A DNA stretch of 64,000 nucleotides from Bradyrhizobium zhanjiangense (GTDB lineage: Bacteria; Pseudomonadota; Alphaproteobacteria; Rhizobiales; Xanthobacteraceae), in contig NZ_CP022221.1 in the NCBI RefSeq assembly GCF_004114935.1, forward strand, positions 5,167,001-5,231,000, written 5' to 3'. The position numbers and the translations under genes were made by a program. Of this stretch, positions 47,271-56,909 are shown in pieces. Every line of letters starts with the position of its first letter. The stretch's first letter is position 1. Below the pieces are notes generated by a model. The model was not told where the DNA came from, searched no databases, and was given only the letters and a program-made list of their open reading frames with translations.

Positions 47271-48440
47271 TCATTTTGCCCCCTGTGATGCAGGCGACGG
47301 CTTCCCGGCAAAGTCGGCGCGACTGCTTTGATCGGCATGTTTCACCGATGTGGAATACATCGGCATCAGCACGCGGAAGGTGGTCTTGCGCGGCTGAGAT
47401 TCGCATTCGATGATGCCCCCGTGATCGCCGACGATCTTTGCGACCAGCGCGAGGCCCAGACCCGAGCCGGTCTGCTTGGTGGTCACGAAGGGATCGAACA
47501 GGTTGGGCAGAAGGTCGTCCGGCACGCCTGGTCCGTTGTCTCTGACGCAGAATTCGAGCGGCAGGGATACCCGGGATTTTTGACCGGGGACTGACAGGCG
47601 CACGCCGGGGCGGAACGCGGTGGTGAGCTGGATCTCGGCGTCGGGCACGTCGATCAGGGCTTCGGCGGCGTTCTTCACGAGATTGAGGAACACCTGGATG
47701 AGCTGGTCCTGGTTCGCCAGCACCGGCGGCAGCGAGGGATCGTAATCCTCGATGAAGCGGATGTTGCGGGCAAAGCCGGACTGCGCCAGCCGCTTCACGT
47801 GATCGAGCACCGAGTGGATGTTGACGGGGCCGCGCACCACGGGGCGCTCGTCGCCGAACACCTCCATGCGGTCCACCAGCGTCACGATGCGGTCGGCCTC
47901 GTCGCAGATCAGGCGCGTCAGCATGCGGTCCTCGGAGGAAGCCTGCTGCTCCAGGAGCTGCGCCGCGCCGCGGATGCCGGACAGCGGGTTCTTGATCTCA
48001 TGCGCCAGCATCGCGGCGAGCGCGATCACCGAGCGCGCGGCGCTGCGATGGGTGAGCTGACGATCCATCTTGTCGGCGATGGTGCGCTCCTGGAGCATCA
48101 CCACGATGTGGCCGGGCCGCTCAGTGAGCGGGGCGACATGCAGATCGACCTGGCGATCGCCGCCCATGCGCGGCGTGCCGAGATCAACCTTGTATTCGTT
48201 GACCGGCGAGTTCGACGAGCGCACCTGGTCGATCAGTGCCAGCAAGGGGCTGCCGAACGGCACCAGTTCCTTCAGCGACTGCCGCTTCAGGAACTGCGTC
48301 GAGATTTCGAAGAAGGCTTCGGTCGCGATGTTGGCGGCGACGATCTTGCCGTCCGGCCCGATCATCAGCACGGGATTGGGAAGCGCATCCAGGATCGCGT
48401 CGCTGTCGGACGGCCGGCGCTGTTCGGCGGCTGAGTTCAT
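47271..48440 (-). CDS. ntrB: Nitrogen regulatory sensor kinase NtrB
   Basis: 389 residues from the ATG at 48440, which overlaps the dusB stop by four bases. A PAS domain ([20 protein letters not shown]) precedes the H-box with His147 ([17 protein letters not shown]). The N-box ([12 protein letters not shown]) and G-boxes (VRDNGPGVP and GSGLGLALV) follow. It is soluble, lacking membrane segments, and in relatives is controlled by PII protein. Operon: dusB-ntrB-ntrC. Confidence 0.96.
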   Translation of the reverse strand: MNSAAEQRRPSDSDAILDALPNPVLMIGPDGKIVAANIATEAFFEISTQFLKRQSLKELVPFGSPLLALIDQVRSSNSPVNEYKVDLGTPRMGGDRQVDLHVAPLTERPGHIVVMLQERTIADKMDRQLTHRSAARSVIALAAMLAHEIKNPLSGIRGAAQLLEQQASSEDRMLTRLICDEADRIVTLVDRMEVFGDERPVVRGPVNIHSVLDHVKRLAQSGFARNIRFIEDYDPSLPPVLANQDQLIQVFLNLVKNAAEALIDVPDAEIQLTTAFRPGVRLSVPGQKSRVSLPLEFCVRDNGPGVPDDLLPNLFDPFVTTKQTGSGLGLALVAKIVGDHGGIIECESQPRKTTFRVLMPMYSTSVKHADQSSRADFAGKPSPASQGAK

Positions 48441-49513
48441 GCAGCAGCGCTCCATGCGAAGTCGTCGAAGGCGTCTTGCAGCGATCGGTGGACCAGGCGC
48501 GCATCCTCGGAGGTCAGAATCTTCTGACGCCACCCTTTCAGCTTCTCGACTGAAGCTCCGCTCGCATCTGCCGCGATATCGAGCGCCCAGCCGAGATGCT
48601 TGCGCGCGTGCCGAAGGCCAATGCTCAGACCGTACAGCGCGCAGACGCCCTCATAGAGCGTGCGGATATAATGCAGCTGCGTCTCAAGCGCCGGCGTTGC
48701 TTCCTCTGCCCCGCCCCTCAGGCGGCGGCCGATCTGGCCGGGCAGCCAAGGCTGGCCCTGCGCGCCACGGCCGATCATCACGGCGTCGGCGCCGGAGGCG
48801 TCGAGCGCCGCGAGCGCTTTGTCATAAGTGGTGATGTCGCCATTGACGACGAGCGGAATGGAGATGGCCTCGCGCACCGCGCGGATCGCATCCCAATCGG
48901 CATCGCCCTTGTAAAACTGGCAGCGGGTGCGGCCATGCACGGTGACGAGATTGATGCCTGATGCTTCGGCGCGCCGCGCCAGTTCCGGCGCGTTGCGGCT
49001 GCGGTCGTCCCAGCCGAGCCGCATCTTCAGTGTCACCGGCACCTTCACCGCCGCAATCGTCGCATCGATCAGGCTGACTGCGTGGTCGAGATCGCGCATC
49101 AGGGCCGAGCCAGACTGGCCGCCGGTGACATGGCGGGCCGGGCAGCCCATGTTGATGTCGATGATGTCGGCGCCTTCGGCTTCGGCGATCCGGGCCCCTT
49201 CGGCCATCCAATGCGCCTCGCAGCCGGCGAGCTGGACCACGTGCGGGCCGATCCCCGTGGCTTCGCAGCGCAACCGCGACATCCGATGGCCGTTGGCGAG
49301 CTCATCGCTGGCGGTCATTTCCGACACGACGAGACCCGCCCCCAGCTCGGCGGCCAGCCGCCGAACGGGCGAGTCAGTCACCCCCGACATCGGCGCCAGG
49401 AAGACCGGGGTGGCGACATCAATATCGCCTATTTTCAACGGCTTAGAGCCGGATACTGCCGAGCCGGTCACAGGGGTCTCGTTGACTGGACAGGGCCTCA
49501 TCGCGCCTGCCAT
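48437..49513 (-). CDS. dusB: tRNA-dihydrouridine synthase B
   Basis: 358 residues from the ATG at 49513; an ATG four codons later (49501) is an alternative, discussed with the promoter. Motifs: [55 protein letters not shown] with the catalytic Cys, [16 protein letters not shown] and [10 protein letters not shown]. It reduces uridine to dihydrouridine in tRNA using FMN and NADPH. In Rhizobiales this gene (once called nifR3) leads the ntrBC operon. Confidence 0.95.
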   Translation of the reverse strand: MAGAMRPCPVNETPVTGSAVSGSKPLKIGDIDVATPVFLAPMSGVTDSPVRRLAAELGAGLVVSEMTASDELANGHRMSRLRCEATGIGPHVVQLAGCEAHWMAEGARIAEAEGADIIDINMGCPARHVTGGQSGSALMRDLDHAVSLIDATIAAVKVPVTLKMRLGWDDRSRNAPELARRAEASGINLVTVHGRTRCQFYKGDADWDAIRAVREAISIPLVVNGDITTYDKALAALDASGADAVMIGRGAQGQPWLPGQIGRRLRGGAEEATPALETQLHYIRTLYEGVCALYGLSIGLRHARKHLGWALDIAADASGASVEKLKGWRQKILTSEDARLVHRSLQDAFDDFAWSAAA

Positions 49514-49517
49514 GATC

Positions 49518-49546
49518 TATCTTGCGCACAATTCTTGTGCAGTCAA
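49518..49546 (-). promoter_or_regulatory. dusB-ntrBC promoter with an NtrC-like site in the spacer
   Basis: On the minus strand, TTGACT (complement 49541-49546) and AAGATA (complement 49518-49523) are separated by 17 bases, a sigma-70-like promoter. The spacer contains the symmetric site GCACAA-GAA-TTGTGC, arms spaced as in the NtrC consensus (TGCACCA, 3 bases, TGGTGCA). The -10 element is only 5 bases before the ATG at 49513. The fit to repression by NtrC is inference. Confidence 0.5.
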
Positions 49547-49719
49547 GCGTCATGCCTACAGTTTAGACAGTTCTGCAGATCTTTCAAGTGCAGTGCAGCA
49601 AAATGCTGTTTCCCACAAAGCGGGAAACCCCCTTTTTTTGCGGGCCTGCCGTGCTAGAGGCATGCCGTCAAATCACCCCACTCCCCGACTCTTCATCACC
49701 AACTGAGTATTTGAGTCCT

Positions 49720-50901
49720 ATGGCGAAATCACAACGCACTGCGGTCGTCCTCGTCGCAGCCGGTCGGGGCTTGCGCGCCGGTGCCGGCGGGCCGAAGCAA
49801 TATCGCGAGATCGGCGGTGTGCCCGTGATCTATCGCGCCATGGAAGCCTTCAGCCGTCACCCCGAGGTGTCGGCGGTGCAACCGGTGGTGAACCCCGACG
49901 ACAGCGCGATGTTCACGGCGGCGGTCGCCGGCCTCAAGCACGAGCCGCCGGCCAATGGCGGCGCCACCCGCCAAGCCTCGGTCCTTGCAGGTCTGGAAGC
50001 GCTCGCAAAGCACAAGCCCGATATCGTCCTGATCCACGATGCCGCCCGCCCCTTCGTCTCGGCAGGCGTGATCTCCCGTGCGATCGAGGCGGCGAGCCGC
50101 ACTGGCGCTGCGATCCCGGTCGTCCACGTCACCGACACCATCAAGCTCACCGGCGAGAGCGGTCATATCGAGGACACGCCGGACCGCGCGCGTCTGCGAA
50201 TCGCGCAGACGCCGCAATCCTTTCGTTTCGACGTCATCCTCGAGGCGCATCGTCGCGCGGCGAAGGACGGACGCTCGGATTTCACCGACGATGCCGCCAT
50301 TGCCGAATGGGCAGGATTGACGGTTGCAACCTTTGAAGGCGATGTTGCCAATATGAAGCTCACCACTCCCGAGGATTTCGTGCGCGAGGAAGCACGCCTG
50401 GCCGCCCAGCTCGGCGATATCAGGACCGGCACGGGCTATGACGTGCACGCCTTCGGCGACGGCGACCACGTCATGATCTGCGGCGTGCGCGTCCCCCATA
50501 CCAAAGGCTTCCTCGCCCATTCCGACGGCGATGTCGGCCTGCATGCGCTGGTCGACGCCATTCTCGGCGCGCTTGCCGACGGTGACATCGGCTCGCACTT
50601 CCCGCCGAGCGATGCGAAGTGGAAGGGTGCTTCCTCCGATCAGTTCCTGAAATACGCAATCGAGCGCGTCACGGCGCGCGGCGGCCGCGTCGCCAATCTC
50701 GAGGTGACGCTGATCTGCGAGCGGCCGAAGATCGGCCCGTTGCGTGACACCATGCGCGCCCGCATCGCCGAGATCTCCGGCGTCGACATTTCGCGCGTCG
50801 CGGTGAAGGCGACCACCAGCGAGCGGCTCGGCTTCACCGGCCGTGAGGAAGGCATCGCGGCCACCGCGAGCGCCACCATCCGTCTTCCCTGGAGCGTGTA
50901 A
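49720..50901 (+). CDS. ispDF: Bifunctional IspD/IspF (isoprenoid MEP pathway)
   Basis: 393 residues from the ATG at 49720. Residues 1 to about 230 are the cytidylyltransferase IspD ([37 protein letters not shown]). From about 233 on is IspF, the cyclodiphosphate synthase ([48 protein letters not shown]). The fusion is usual in alphaproteobacteria and joins two non-consecutive steps of the MEP pathway. It is divergent from dusB. Confidence 0.96.
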   Translation: MAKSQRTAVVLVAAGRGLRAGAGGPKQYREIGGVPVIYRAMEAFSRHPEVSAVQPVVNPDDSAMFTAAVAGLKHEPPANGGATRQASVLAGLEALAKHKPDIVLIHDAARPFVSAGVISRAIEAASRTGAAIPVVHVTDTIKLTGESGHIEDTPDRARLRIAQTPQSFRFDVILEAHRRAAKDGRSDFTDDAAIAEWAGLTVATFEGDVANMKLTTPEDFVREEARLAAQLGDIRTGTGYDVHAFGDGDHVMICGVRVPHTKGFLAHSDGDVGLHALVDAILGALADGDIGSHFPPSDAKWKGASSDQFLKYAIERVTARGGRVANLEVTLICERPKIGPLRDTMRARIAEISGVDISRVAVKATTSERLGFTGREEGIAATASATIRLPWSV

Positions 50902-50904
50902 GCC

Positions 50905-51513
50905 ATGGGCGGCAGCGACGCACGCGCCCTCTCCCGCTCGCTGCTCGATCTGTGCCGGATGCGCAAGCTGACGATCGCGACGGCCGAATCCTGCACCGGC
51001 GGCCTCGTTGCCGGCGCGCTGACCGATATTCCCGGCTCCTCTGATGTCATCGACCGCGGCTTCGTCACCTATTCCAACGACGCCAAGCGCGCGATGCTCG
51101 GGGTCGAGGCGAGCACGCTCACCAATTTCGGCGCGGTCAGCAAGGAGACCGCAACCGCGATGGCGATCGGCGCCCTCGAGCGCGCCGATGTCGATCTCGC
51201 GGTCGCCATCACCGGCATTGCCGGCCCCGGCGGCGCCACACCCGGCAAGCCGGTCGGCCTCGTGCACTTTGCCGCTGCGGCGCGCGACGGCCGCATCATC
51301 CATCGCGAGCACCGCTTCGGCGCGATCGGCCGCAGTGCCGTGCGCGCCCGCTCCGTGGTCGAGGCACTGCGCATGCTGATGGACCTCGCCCGCGGCCCAC
51401 AAGCCCAGGCCAAGCCGCGCCCCGCAGCCGCAAGCCGCTTGCGTCCCCGCGTCACCCGCTCGCCGCGCCGGCATGCGGTGAAGCGCAGGCCGCCGCGCTC
51501 GCCGCGGGGCTAA
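50905..51513 (+). CDS. CinA C-terminal family protein (nicotinamide-nucleotide amidase type)
   Basis: 202 residues, the length of the stand-alone CinA C-terminal domain (PncC). Motifs are TIATAESCTGGLVAGALTD, FVTYSNDAKRAMLGV, GAVSKETATAMAIGA and AITGIAGPGGATPGKPVGLV. The family deamidates nicotinamide mononucleotide in NAD recycling. The last 40 residues form an Arg/Pro-rich basic tail not usual in the family. It lies 3 bases after ispDF, probably co-transcribed. Confidence 0.9.
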   Translation: MGGSDARALSRSLLDLCRMRKLTIATAESCTGGLVAGALTDIPGSSDVIDRGFVTYSNDAKRAMLGVEASTLTNFGAVSKETATAMAIGALERADVDLAVAITGIAGPGGATPGKPVGLVHFAAAARDGRIIHREHRFGAIGRSAVRARSVVEALRMLMDLARGPQAQAKPRPAAASRLRPRVTRSPRRHAVKRRPPRSPRG

Positions 51514-51521
51514 AGGCGCTC

Positions 51522-52298
51522 TCACGCCGCCGCCAGCAGCGCACTCGCATGATCGAGCACCCGCTGCTTGATGGCATCGGCATCGGACGGCTTCACCTTT
51601 GCGCTCACCGTCAATTCCACGACGGGCGCTGCGGGATCGGCAGCGATCACCTTTGTTACATTGACCGAGGGGGCGGTCCTGTCGTCGATGCGGGGGTCGT
51701 CGCGCAGCTCCTTCAGGATCTGGTCGGCCAACGCATTGGCCGCCCCTGCCCTGACCGGAAACGCCACCTTGATCTCGCCCGTACCGGGATAGGCGCTGTG
51801 GTTGATGATGGCCGCGCCCCACACCTGCCCGTTCGGCAAGAGGATCTGCGTGTTGTCGGGCGCGACCAGCTCGGTCATGAACAGCGACAACGACTTCACC
51901 TTCCCCGCCTTGCCGGCGACCTCGACGTCATCGCCGATATGGAAGGGACGGAACAGCAGCAGCATGACGCCGGCGGCGAGATTGGAGAGCGTGCCTTGAA
52001 GCGCAAGGCCGATGGCGAGTGAAGTCGCGCCCAGCACGGCAACGAGGCTCGCGGTCTGGATGCCGAAGAGCTGAAGCACTGCGATGCCAACGACCGCGAG
52101 CACGGCATAGCGAGCTACGCTGGCAACGAACAAGGTCACCAGCGGATCGACGCGGTGCGTGACGCCCAATACGCGCGTGACGAAACGCTGCAGTGCGCCG
52201 GACAGATACCAGCCGACCGCGAGTAGAAGCATCGCGTAAATCGCGTTCAAGCCATACAGGACGAGCGATGCTTTCAGCGTGTCAACATTGATGGTCAT
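51522..52298 (-). CDS. Small-conductance mechanosensitive channel (MscS family)
   Basis: 258 residues from the ATG at 52298; the longer open frame upstream has no membrane or family signal. Three N-terminal membrane segments occur, the third with the pore-lining pattern ATSLAIGLALQGTLSNLAAGVMLLLFRPFHIGD. The beta domain follows (VEVAGKAGKVKSLSLFMTEL, PNGQVWGAAIINHSAYP) and then the C-terminal alpha/beta cage. It opens on hypo-osmotic shock to release solutes. Confidence 0.93.
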   Translation of the reverse strand: MTINVDTLKASLVLYGLNAIYAMLLLAVGWYLSGALQRFVTRVLGVTHRVDPLVTLFVASVARYAVLAVVGIAVLQLFGIQTASLVAVLGATSLAIGLALQGTLSNLAAGVMLLLFRPFHIGDDVEVAGKAGKVKSLSLFMTELVAPDNTQILLPNGQVWGAAIINHSAYPGTGEIKVAFPVRAGAANALADQILKELRDDPRIDDRTAPSVNVTKVIAADPAAPVVELTVSAKVKPSDADAIKQRVLDHASALLAAA

Positions 52299-52386
52299 GG
52301 CGGCTCCAACCCGGACAATCCGTTGAGAACCCGCGACGGCGCGAAATGATCCCGGCGGATGTCGGCGGAACGGGTGCCGTAGTCGT

Positions 52387-52472
52387 GTAGCCCGGATGGA
52401 GCGCAGCGCAATCCGGGATTCGCTCTGCGGACACAGGGGTCCCGGATTACGCTTTCGCTCCATCCGGGCTAC
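52387..52472. repeat. Long imperfect palindrome (REP/BIME-like)
   Basis: Opens GTAGCCCGGATGGAGCG and closes with CGCTCCATCCGGGCTAC, its exact complement over 17 bases, with further ATCCGGG elements between. This type of sequence is a frequent intergenic repeat in proteobacteria. The IS element begins 11 bases later. Confidence 0.75.
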
Positions 52473-52483
52473 AAGCCTTGGTG

Positions 52484-54190
52484 TTGCCCGTCGAGGCTGG
52501 GCAAGAACGGCGCTTTTTGGGAGTTGATGTAGGATTCGTCTTATGGCGAATCGCACTTTCAAGACCGGCGAGAGCCGGGAACAACCCAGTCTTCTGCCTG
52601 CGCGGATTGAGGACTATGTCGGGCCGGACAATCCGGTCCGGGCGATCGAGAGCTTCGTTTGCGCGCTCGATCTTGCAAAGCTTGGCTTCCGCCACGCGGA
52701 TCGTGGCGCGGAAGAAGTCGGGCAGCCGCCCTACGATCCTGCCGATCTGCTGAAGCTCTATCTTTACGGCTACATCAACCAGGTCAGGTCGTCGCGCCGG
52801 CTGGAGCGGGAAGCTGGCCGCAATCTGGAGCTGATCTGGCTGCTGAAGGGACTGAAGCCGGGTTATCGGACGATCGCCAACTTCCGCAAGGAGAACTGGA
52901 AGGCCCTGAAGGCCGCGAACCGGAGCTTCGTGCTGCTGGCTCGGGAGCTTGGGCTTGTCGGCGGCACGATCGTTGCGATTGATGGCTCCCTGTTCCACGG
53001 CGACGCCAGCAAGGCTTCCATCTTCACGCGCAAGCGGCTCGGCGACCAGATCGCAAGGCTGGACCAGGAGATCGAGGCTTACCGCAAGTCTCTCGAAGAC
53101 AATGATGCGGCAGAAGCCAAGAAGGTGGGGAAGGACCGCGCGGGCGGTGATGGCCGAGGAGATGGCGGCGATATCGGTGCGAAGGTCGCGGCGCTGATGG
53201 CGAAGCGTTCGCGTGCCGAGGCCGATCTCGCTCGGCTGGAAGAGAATGGCGAGACACAACTGTCGCTGACCGATCCGGACGCCCGGCTTCTGGTCAAGAA
53301 CGGTCAGGGCATTGCAGGCTACAATGTGCAGACCGCGGTTGACGACAAGCACAAGCTCATTGTCGCAAGCGAGGTGGTCAATGACAGCAGCGATGTTCGA
53401 CAGCTCTCTGCGATGGCCAAGGCGGCCAAAGAAGCCCTTGGAGCCGAGACACTGCAGGCGCTGGCCGATGAGGGCTATTACAGCAGTTTCGAGCTGAAGG
53501 CGTGCGAGGACGAGGGCATCATTGCCTATGTGCCGCTGCCCGAAGGTAACGCGCGGCTCGAGAAGCAAGGCCGCTTTGCGCTCAAGGACTTCAACTATGA
53601 CGGCGCAACCGACACCTACCGTTGTCCCGCGGGCCAGCCGCTGCATCCGCTCAAGAGCAGGCAAAAGAACACCAGCGGCCGCATCGAGATCCGCTACGCA
53701 GCCCGCGGAGCGATCTGCAGGACCTGCCCGCTCAAGGTCCGCTGTCTCTCACCGACCACGACCTACCGGACCATCGGTCGCTGGGAGCATGAAGATGTTC
53801 TCGAACGTCACCGCGCGCGCATGCAGGGCGCGGGCGATCTGATGCGCCGTCGTTCGGGGATTGTCGAGCATCCGTTTGGCACGCTCAAATGCCGTGCCGG
53901 CTATCGTCATTTCCTGGTCCGCGGCTTCGACAAGGTCCGCGGCGAATGGAGCCTGATGGCGCTCTGCTACAACTTCACCCGTGCGCTCAACATCCTTGGC
54001 TTTGACGGGTTTCTGGCCGCGCTCGCAAAGACGCTTGCTGTTTGCCGATGTATCCTTGCAGCCCTCCTGCAGCGCATCTTGGCTGCTCCAGAGGCATTCT
54101 GGACCAATATCCGGCAGCGGCTCGCAATCGGCCGGTCCGTTCCGGCCTGAGGCCGCCAACGACCAATTCTTGCCCGGCCTCGTCGGGCAA
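52484..54190 (+). mobile_element. IS1182-family insertion sequence, 1707 bases
   Basis: Inverted repeats: the left end reads TTGCCCGTCGAGGCTGGGCA and the right end, complemented, TTGCCCGACGAGGCCGGGCA, both followed by AGAA (22 of 24 identical). One transposase gene fills the interior. I could not see a convincing target-site duplication. A dispersed palindrome flanks the left end and a truncated cytochrome gene lies beyond the right end. Confidence 0.85.
52543..54150 (+). CDS. IS1182-family transposase
   Basis: 535 residues, intact. The N-terminus (REQPSLLPARIEDYVGPDNPVR) and the central PGYRTIANFRKEN are typical of IS1182. The DDE catalytic residues are expected at IVAIDGSLFHGD, in LADEGYYSS and near GIVEHPFGTLKCRAGYRHFL. 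A Cys-rich motif precedes the last (CRTCPLKVRCLSP). A coiled-coil-like insert lies near residues 165-245. The frame has no lesion, so the element may be active. Confidence 0.94.
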   Translation: MANRTFKTGESREQPSLLPARIEDYVGPDNPVRAIESFVCALDLAKLGFRHADRGAEEVGQPPYDPADLLKLYLYGYINQVRSSRRLEREAGRNLELIWLLKGLKPGYRTIANFRKENWKALKAANRSFVLLARELGLVGGTIVAIDGSLFHGDASKASIFTRKRLGDQIARLDQEIEAYRKSLEDNDAAEAKKVGKDRAGGDGRGDGGDIGAKVAALMAKRSRAEADLARLEENGETQLSLTDPDARLLVKNGQGIAGYNVQTAVDDKHKLIVASEVVNDSSDVRQLSAMAKAAKEALGAETLQALADEGYYSSFELKACEDEGIIAYVPLPEGNARLEKQGRFALKDFNYDGATDTYRCPAGQPLHPLKSRQKNTSGRIEIRYAARGAICRTCPLKVRCLSPTTTYRTIGRWEHEDVLERHRARMQGAGDLMRRRSGIVEHPFGTLKCRAGYRHFLVRGFDKVRGEWSLMALCYNFTRALNILGFDGFLAALAKTLAVCRCILAALLQRILAAPEAFWTNIRQRLAIGRSVPA

Positions 54191-54319
54191 AATACACACC
54201 CGACGGGTCAATCGTAACAAGTGAAAATATTCGTCTTTACAGAATTTCTGATTTGTCGCATTGTCGCGCCACCTCATCCTAGTCAGAGGGGCGTATCGCG
54301 GCCGCGGCTGCCGGCCTAG
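54191..54319. other. Stretch between the IS right end and the cytochrome fragment
   Basis: About 130 bases. It starts with ACCCGACGGGTCAATCG, which shares CCCGACGGGTCAA with the intergenic repeat near 4245, and continues with an AT-richer segment (GTGAAAATATTCGTCTTTACAG). No gene is seen. Confidence 0.45.
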
Positions 54320-54619
54320 CACCCGACGCCGCAGCTTCCAAAACCCAACATCGTCATCTACGGCGCGCCGATGCGCGGCATCGCGCCCTGCGGGTCCTGC
54401 CATGGCAGCCTCGACAACAAGACCGGCAGCCCTTGGCTTGAAGGCCAGTCGGAGGCCTATATGAAGGCGCAGCTCCAGGCCTTCGCCTCCGGCGAACGGC
54501 GCAATGACATCAGCCAGCAGATGCGCAACATCGCGCGCGCAATGACGCCGCAGGAGATCGAGCAGGCCGCGGCGTACTACGCCTCGCAGCCGCCGGATGT
54601 GGTGAAGGCGGTGGATTGA
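54320..54619 (+). pseudogene. Truncated cytochrome c (C-terminal heme domain only)
   Basis: An in-frame TAG at 54317-54319 precedes the sequence KPNIVIYGAPMRGIAPCGSC, whose CGSCHG supplies the heme-binding CxxCH. DNKTGSPWLEGQSEAYMKAQ and MTPQEIEQAAAYYASQPP are typical of the second domain of c4-like diheme cytochromes. The signal peptide and first domain are missing. Only an internal ATG at 54371 could start translation, without a signal peptide. The fragment lies 130 bases from the IS element, which may have taken part in the deletion. Confidence 0.7.
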
Positions 54620-54624
54620 AGCCT

Positions 54625-54712
54625 CGTCATTGCGAGCGCAGCGAAGCAATCCAGACTGCCGCCGCGGACACTACTCTGGATTGCTTCGTCGCAAGAGCTC
54701 CTCGCAATGACG
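54625..54712. repeat. Dispersed hairpin repeat, copy 2 (88 bases)
   Basis: Near-identical to 37593-37679: the first 28 bases (CGTCATTGCGAGCGCAGCGA onward) and the last 40 or so (from GATTGCTTCGTCGCAAGAGC) are identical; the middle differs. It follows the cytochrome fragment by 5 bases. Confidence 0.8.
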
Positions 54713-54740
54713 GCGGAGAGAGCGGTGCCCGCCGGGAAGA

Positions 54741-55211
54741 CTAGGACGACGCCAGCTTCGGCCGGCCGTAGATCGCGTCGGCCCGCTTTTCGAACGCAGT
54801 GGAGAATCGCGCGAATGCAGCGTCGAACATCGAGCCCATCAGCATTGCCAGCATGCGGCTCTTGAACTCGTAGGCGAGGAAGAACCCGACGTCGCAGACG
54901 CGCTCGCCTTTGGGCTCGAACGTCCAGCGGTTTTCGAGGTTTCTGAACGGACCTTGCAGATATTCGACCAGGATCTTCAGATTAGCGCGGTCGAGCGTCA
55001 CGCGGCTGGTGAAGGACTCCTTGACCAGCTTGAACGACACCGTCATGTCCGCGACCAGCACCTCGGTGCCGTCGGGTTTCGCCATGCGCTGGCGCACCTT
55101 CAGCGCGCTGCACAGCGGCACGAATTCCGGGTAGCGCTCGACATCGGCGACCAGATCAAACATCTCGGACGCGCTGTGGTTGACACGGTGCTTGCTCGAA
55201 ACTCGATGCAT
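54741..55211 (-). CDS. RatA/Coq10-type START-domain protein
   Basis: 156 residues. The START-like fold of the Coq10/RatA family is recognised by HSASEMFDLVADVERYPEFVPLCSALKV, the central VADMTVSFKLVKESFTSRVTL and LQGPFRNLENRWTFEP, and the C-terminal FEFKSR-like segment YEFKSRMLAMLMGSMFD. In eukaryotes Coq10 binds ubiquinone; the E. coli homologue RatA was reported to affect 70S assembly. A role in quinone handling is the more likely one in alphaproteobacteria. It lies 6 bases after lipA in the same direction, a conserved pair. Confidence 0.9.
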   Translation of the reverse strand: MHRVSSKHRVNHSASEMFDLVADVERYPEFVPLCSALKVRQRMAKPDGTEVLVADMTVSFKLVKESFTSRVTLDRANLKILVEYLQGPFRNLENRWTFEPKGERVCDVGFFLAYEFKSRMLAMLMGSMFDAAFARFSTAFEKRADAIYGRPKLASS

Positions 55212-55217
55212 GGTACG

Positions 55218-56174
55218 TCAGCGGGCGTGAGCTGCCCGCGCAGCCTTCAGTCTCGCGAAATCCTCGCCGGCATGATGCGACGAGCGGGTGAGCGGGCTCG
55301 CTGACACCATCAGGAACCCCTTGGTGTAGGCGACCTTCTCGTAAGAGCTGAACTCGTCCGGCGGCACGTAACGCATCACCGCGTGGTGCTTGCGAGTCGG
55401 CTGGAGATATTGCCCGACGGTGAGGAAATCGACGTCCGCCGAGCGCAGATCGTCCATCACCTGCAGCACCTCGTGGCGCTCTTCGCCGAGGCCGACCATG
55501 ATGCCGGACTTGGTGAAGATGGCGGGATCGAGCTCCTTGACCCGCTGCAGCAGCCGGATCGAGTGGAAGTAGCGCGCGCCGGGCCGGACCGTGAGATAGC
55601 GCGACGGCACGGTCTCGAGATTGTGGTTGAACACGTCCGGCTTCGCCGCGACGACGACCTCGAGTGCCCCCTCCTTGCGCAGGAAGTCGGGTGTCAGGAT
55701 CTCGATCGTGGTCGAAGGACACGCGGCCCGGATCGCACGGATGGTCTGGGCAAAATGCTCGGCGCCGCCGTCGGCGAGGTCATCGCGGTCGACCGAAGTA
55801 ATGACGACGTGTGCCAGCCCCAGCTTGGCGGTTGCTTCCGCGACGTGCTGCGGCTCGGACGCATCGAGCGCGTTGGGCAGGCCGGTCTTGACGTTGCAGA
55901 AGGCGCAAGCGCGGGTGCAGGTGTCACCCATGATCATGAAGGTCGCGTGCTTTTTGTCCCAGCACTCGCCGATATTTGGGCAGCCAGCCTCCTCGCACAC
56001 CGTGTGCAGGCCGTTGGCCCGTACGATGTTGCGGGTGTCGGCATAGCCGCGGGTATTGGGCGCGCGCACGCGGATCCAGTCCGGCTTCGGCGGCGAAGCG
56101 GAATCGGGCCGGTTCACCTTTTCGGGGTGGCGCGGGCGCAGCGGGTTCGAGATGGTATCGACAATAACGACCAT
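55218..56174 (-). CDS. lipA: Lipoyl synthase
   Basis: 318 residues. It is a radical SAM enzyme with two clusters: the auxiliary cluster Cys60, Cys65, Cys71 ([15 protein letters not shown]) and the SAM cluster Cys86, Cys90, Cys93 (CTRACAFC). Also present are [29 protein letters not shown] and near the C-terminus a RSS motif ([12 protein letters not shown]) that ligates the auxiliary cluster. It inserts sulfur into octanoyl groups on pyruvate and 2-oxoglutarate dehydrogenases. Confidence 0.97.
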   Translation of the reverse strand: MVVIVDTISNPLRPRHPEKVNRPDSASPPKPDWIRVRAPNTRGYADTRNIVRANGLHTVCEEAGCPNIGECWDKKHATFMIMGDTCTRACAFCNVKTGLPNALDASEPQHVAEATAKLGLAHVVITSVDRDDLADGGAEHFAQTIRAIRAACPSTTIEILTPDFLRKEGALEVVVAAKPDVFNHNLETVPSRYLTVRPGARYFHSIRLLQRVKELDPAIFTKSGIMVGLGEERHEVLQVMDDLRSADVDFLTVGQYLQPTRKHHAVMRYVPPDEFSSYEKVAYTKGFLMVSASPLTRSSHHAGEDFARLKAARAAHAR

Positions 56175-56304
56175 GGGGTGTCCGGTCTGTTCTGGTCCTA
56201 CCTAGTCGGTCTGGCCAAGCACCGCAACCCGGCTCGCCCCGCCTCAGAGAACATGGCAGATATGGGCAATATCCTGCTCTGTTCTCAGGCGATTCTCACC
56301 TCGA

Positions 56305-56907
56305 ATGGCTCCAAGATCGAATGCCTTTCCATTGCGGCTCGGCAAGCCGCTGAAGCGGACCTTTTTCGGCCGCAGCGTCCACGAGGTCGCGCCTGACCTG
56401 ATCGGTGCCACCATGCTGGTCGATGGCGTCGGCGGAATCATCGTCGAGGTCGAGGCCTATCATCATACCGACCCGGCCGCGCATTCCTATCGCGGGCCGA
56501 CGCAGCGGAACCAGGTGATGTTCGGTCCGCCCGGCTATGCCTATGTCTATCGTTCCTACGGCATCCACTGGTGCGTGAACTTCGTCTGCGAGGAGGAAGG
56601 CTCAGCCAGCGCCGTGCTGATCCGTGCGCTGGAGCCGACCCATGGCTTGGCTGCGATGCGACGCCGCCGCCATCTTCAGGACATGCACGCGCTGTGCTCG
56701 GGCCCGGGCAAACTGACCGAGGCGCTCGGCATCACCATCGCGCACAACGCCGTGCCCCTCGACCGGCCACCGATCGCACTGCATGCGCGGACGGAGGATG
56801 TCGAGGTCGCTGCCGGCATCCGGATCGGTATCACCAAGGCGGTGGAGCTGCCCTGGCGCTACGGCATCAAGGGCTCGAAGTTTCTGAGCAAGCCGTTTCC
56901 GAAATAG
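56305..56907 (+). CDS. DNA-3-methyladenine glycosylase (AAG/MPG family)
   Basis: 200 residues. The AAG fold is shown by [39 protein letters not shown], with the catalytic Glu in the VEVEAY segment, [22 protein letters not shown] and [13 protein letters not shown]. It removes alkylated and deaminated purines in base-excision repair. It is convergent with valS, the stops only 2 bases apart. Confidence 0.94.
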   Translation: MAPRSNAFPLRLGKPLKRTFFGRSVHEVAPDLIGATMLVDGVGGIIVEVEAYHHTDPAAHSYRGPTQRNQVMFGPPGYAYVYRSYGIHWCVNFVCEEEGSASAVLIRALEPTHGLAAMRRRRHLQDMHALCSGPGKLTEALGITIAHNAVPLDRPPIALHARTEDVEVAAGIRIGITKAVELPWRYGIKGSKFLSKPFPK

Positions 56908-56909
56908 GG

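Noticed and set aside
54191..54260. CCCGACGGGTCAA next to the IS right end as a target-site duplication
   Set aside because: No copy is present at the left end; the motif recurs in an unrelated intergenic region near 4245, so it belongs to a dispersed repeat.
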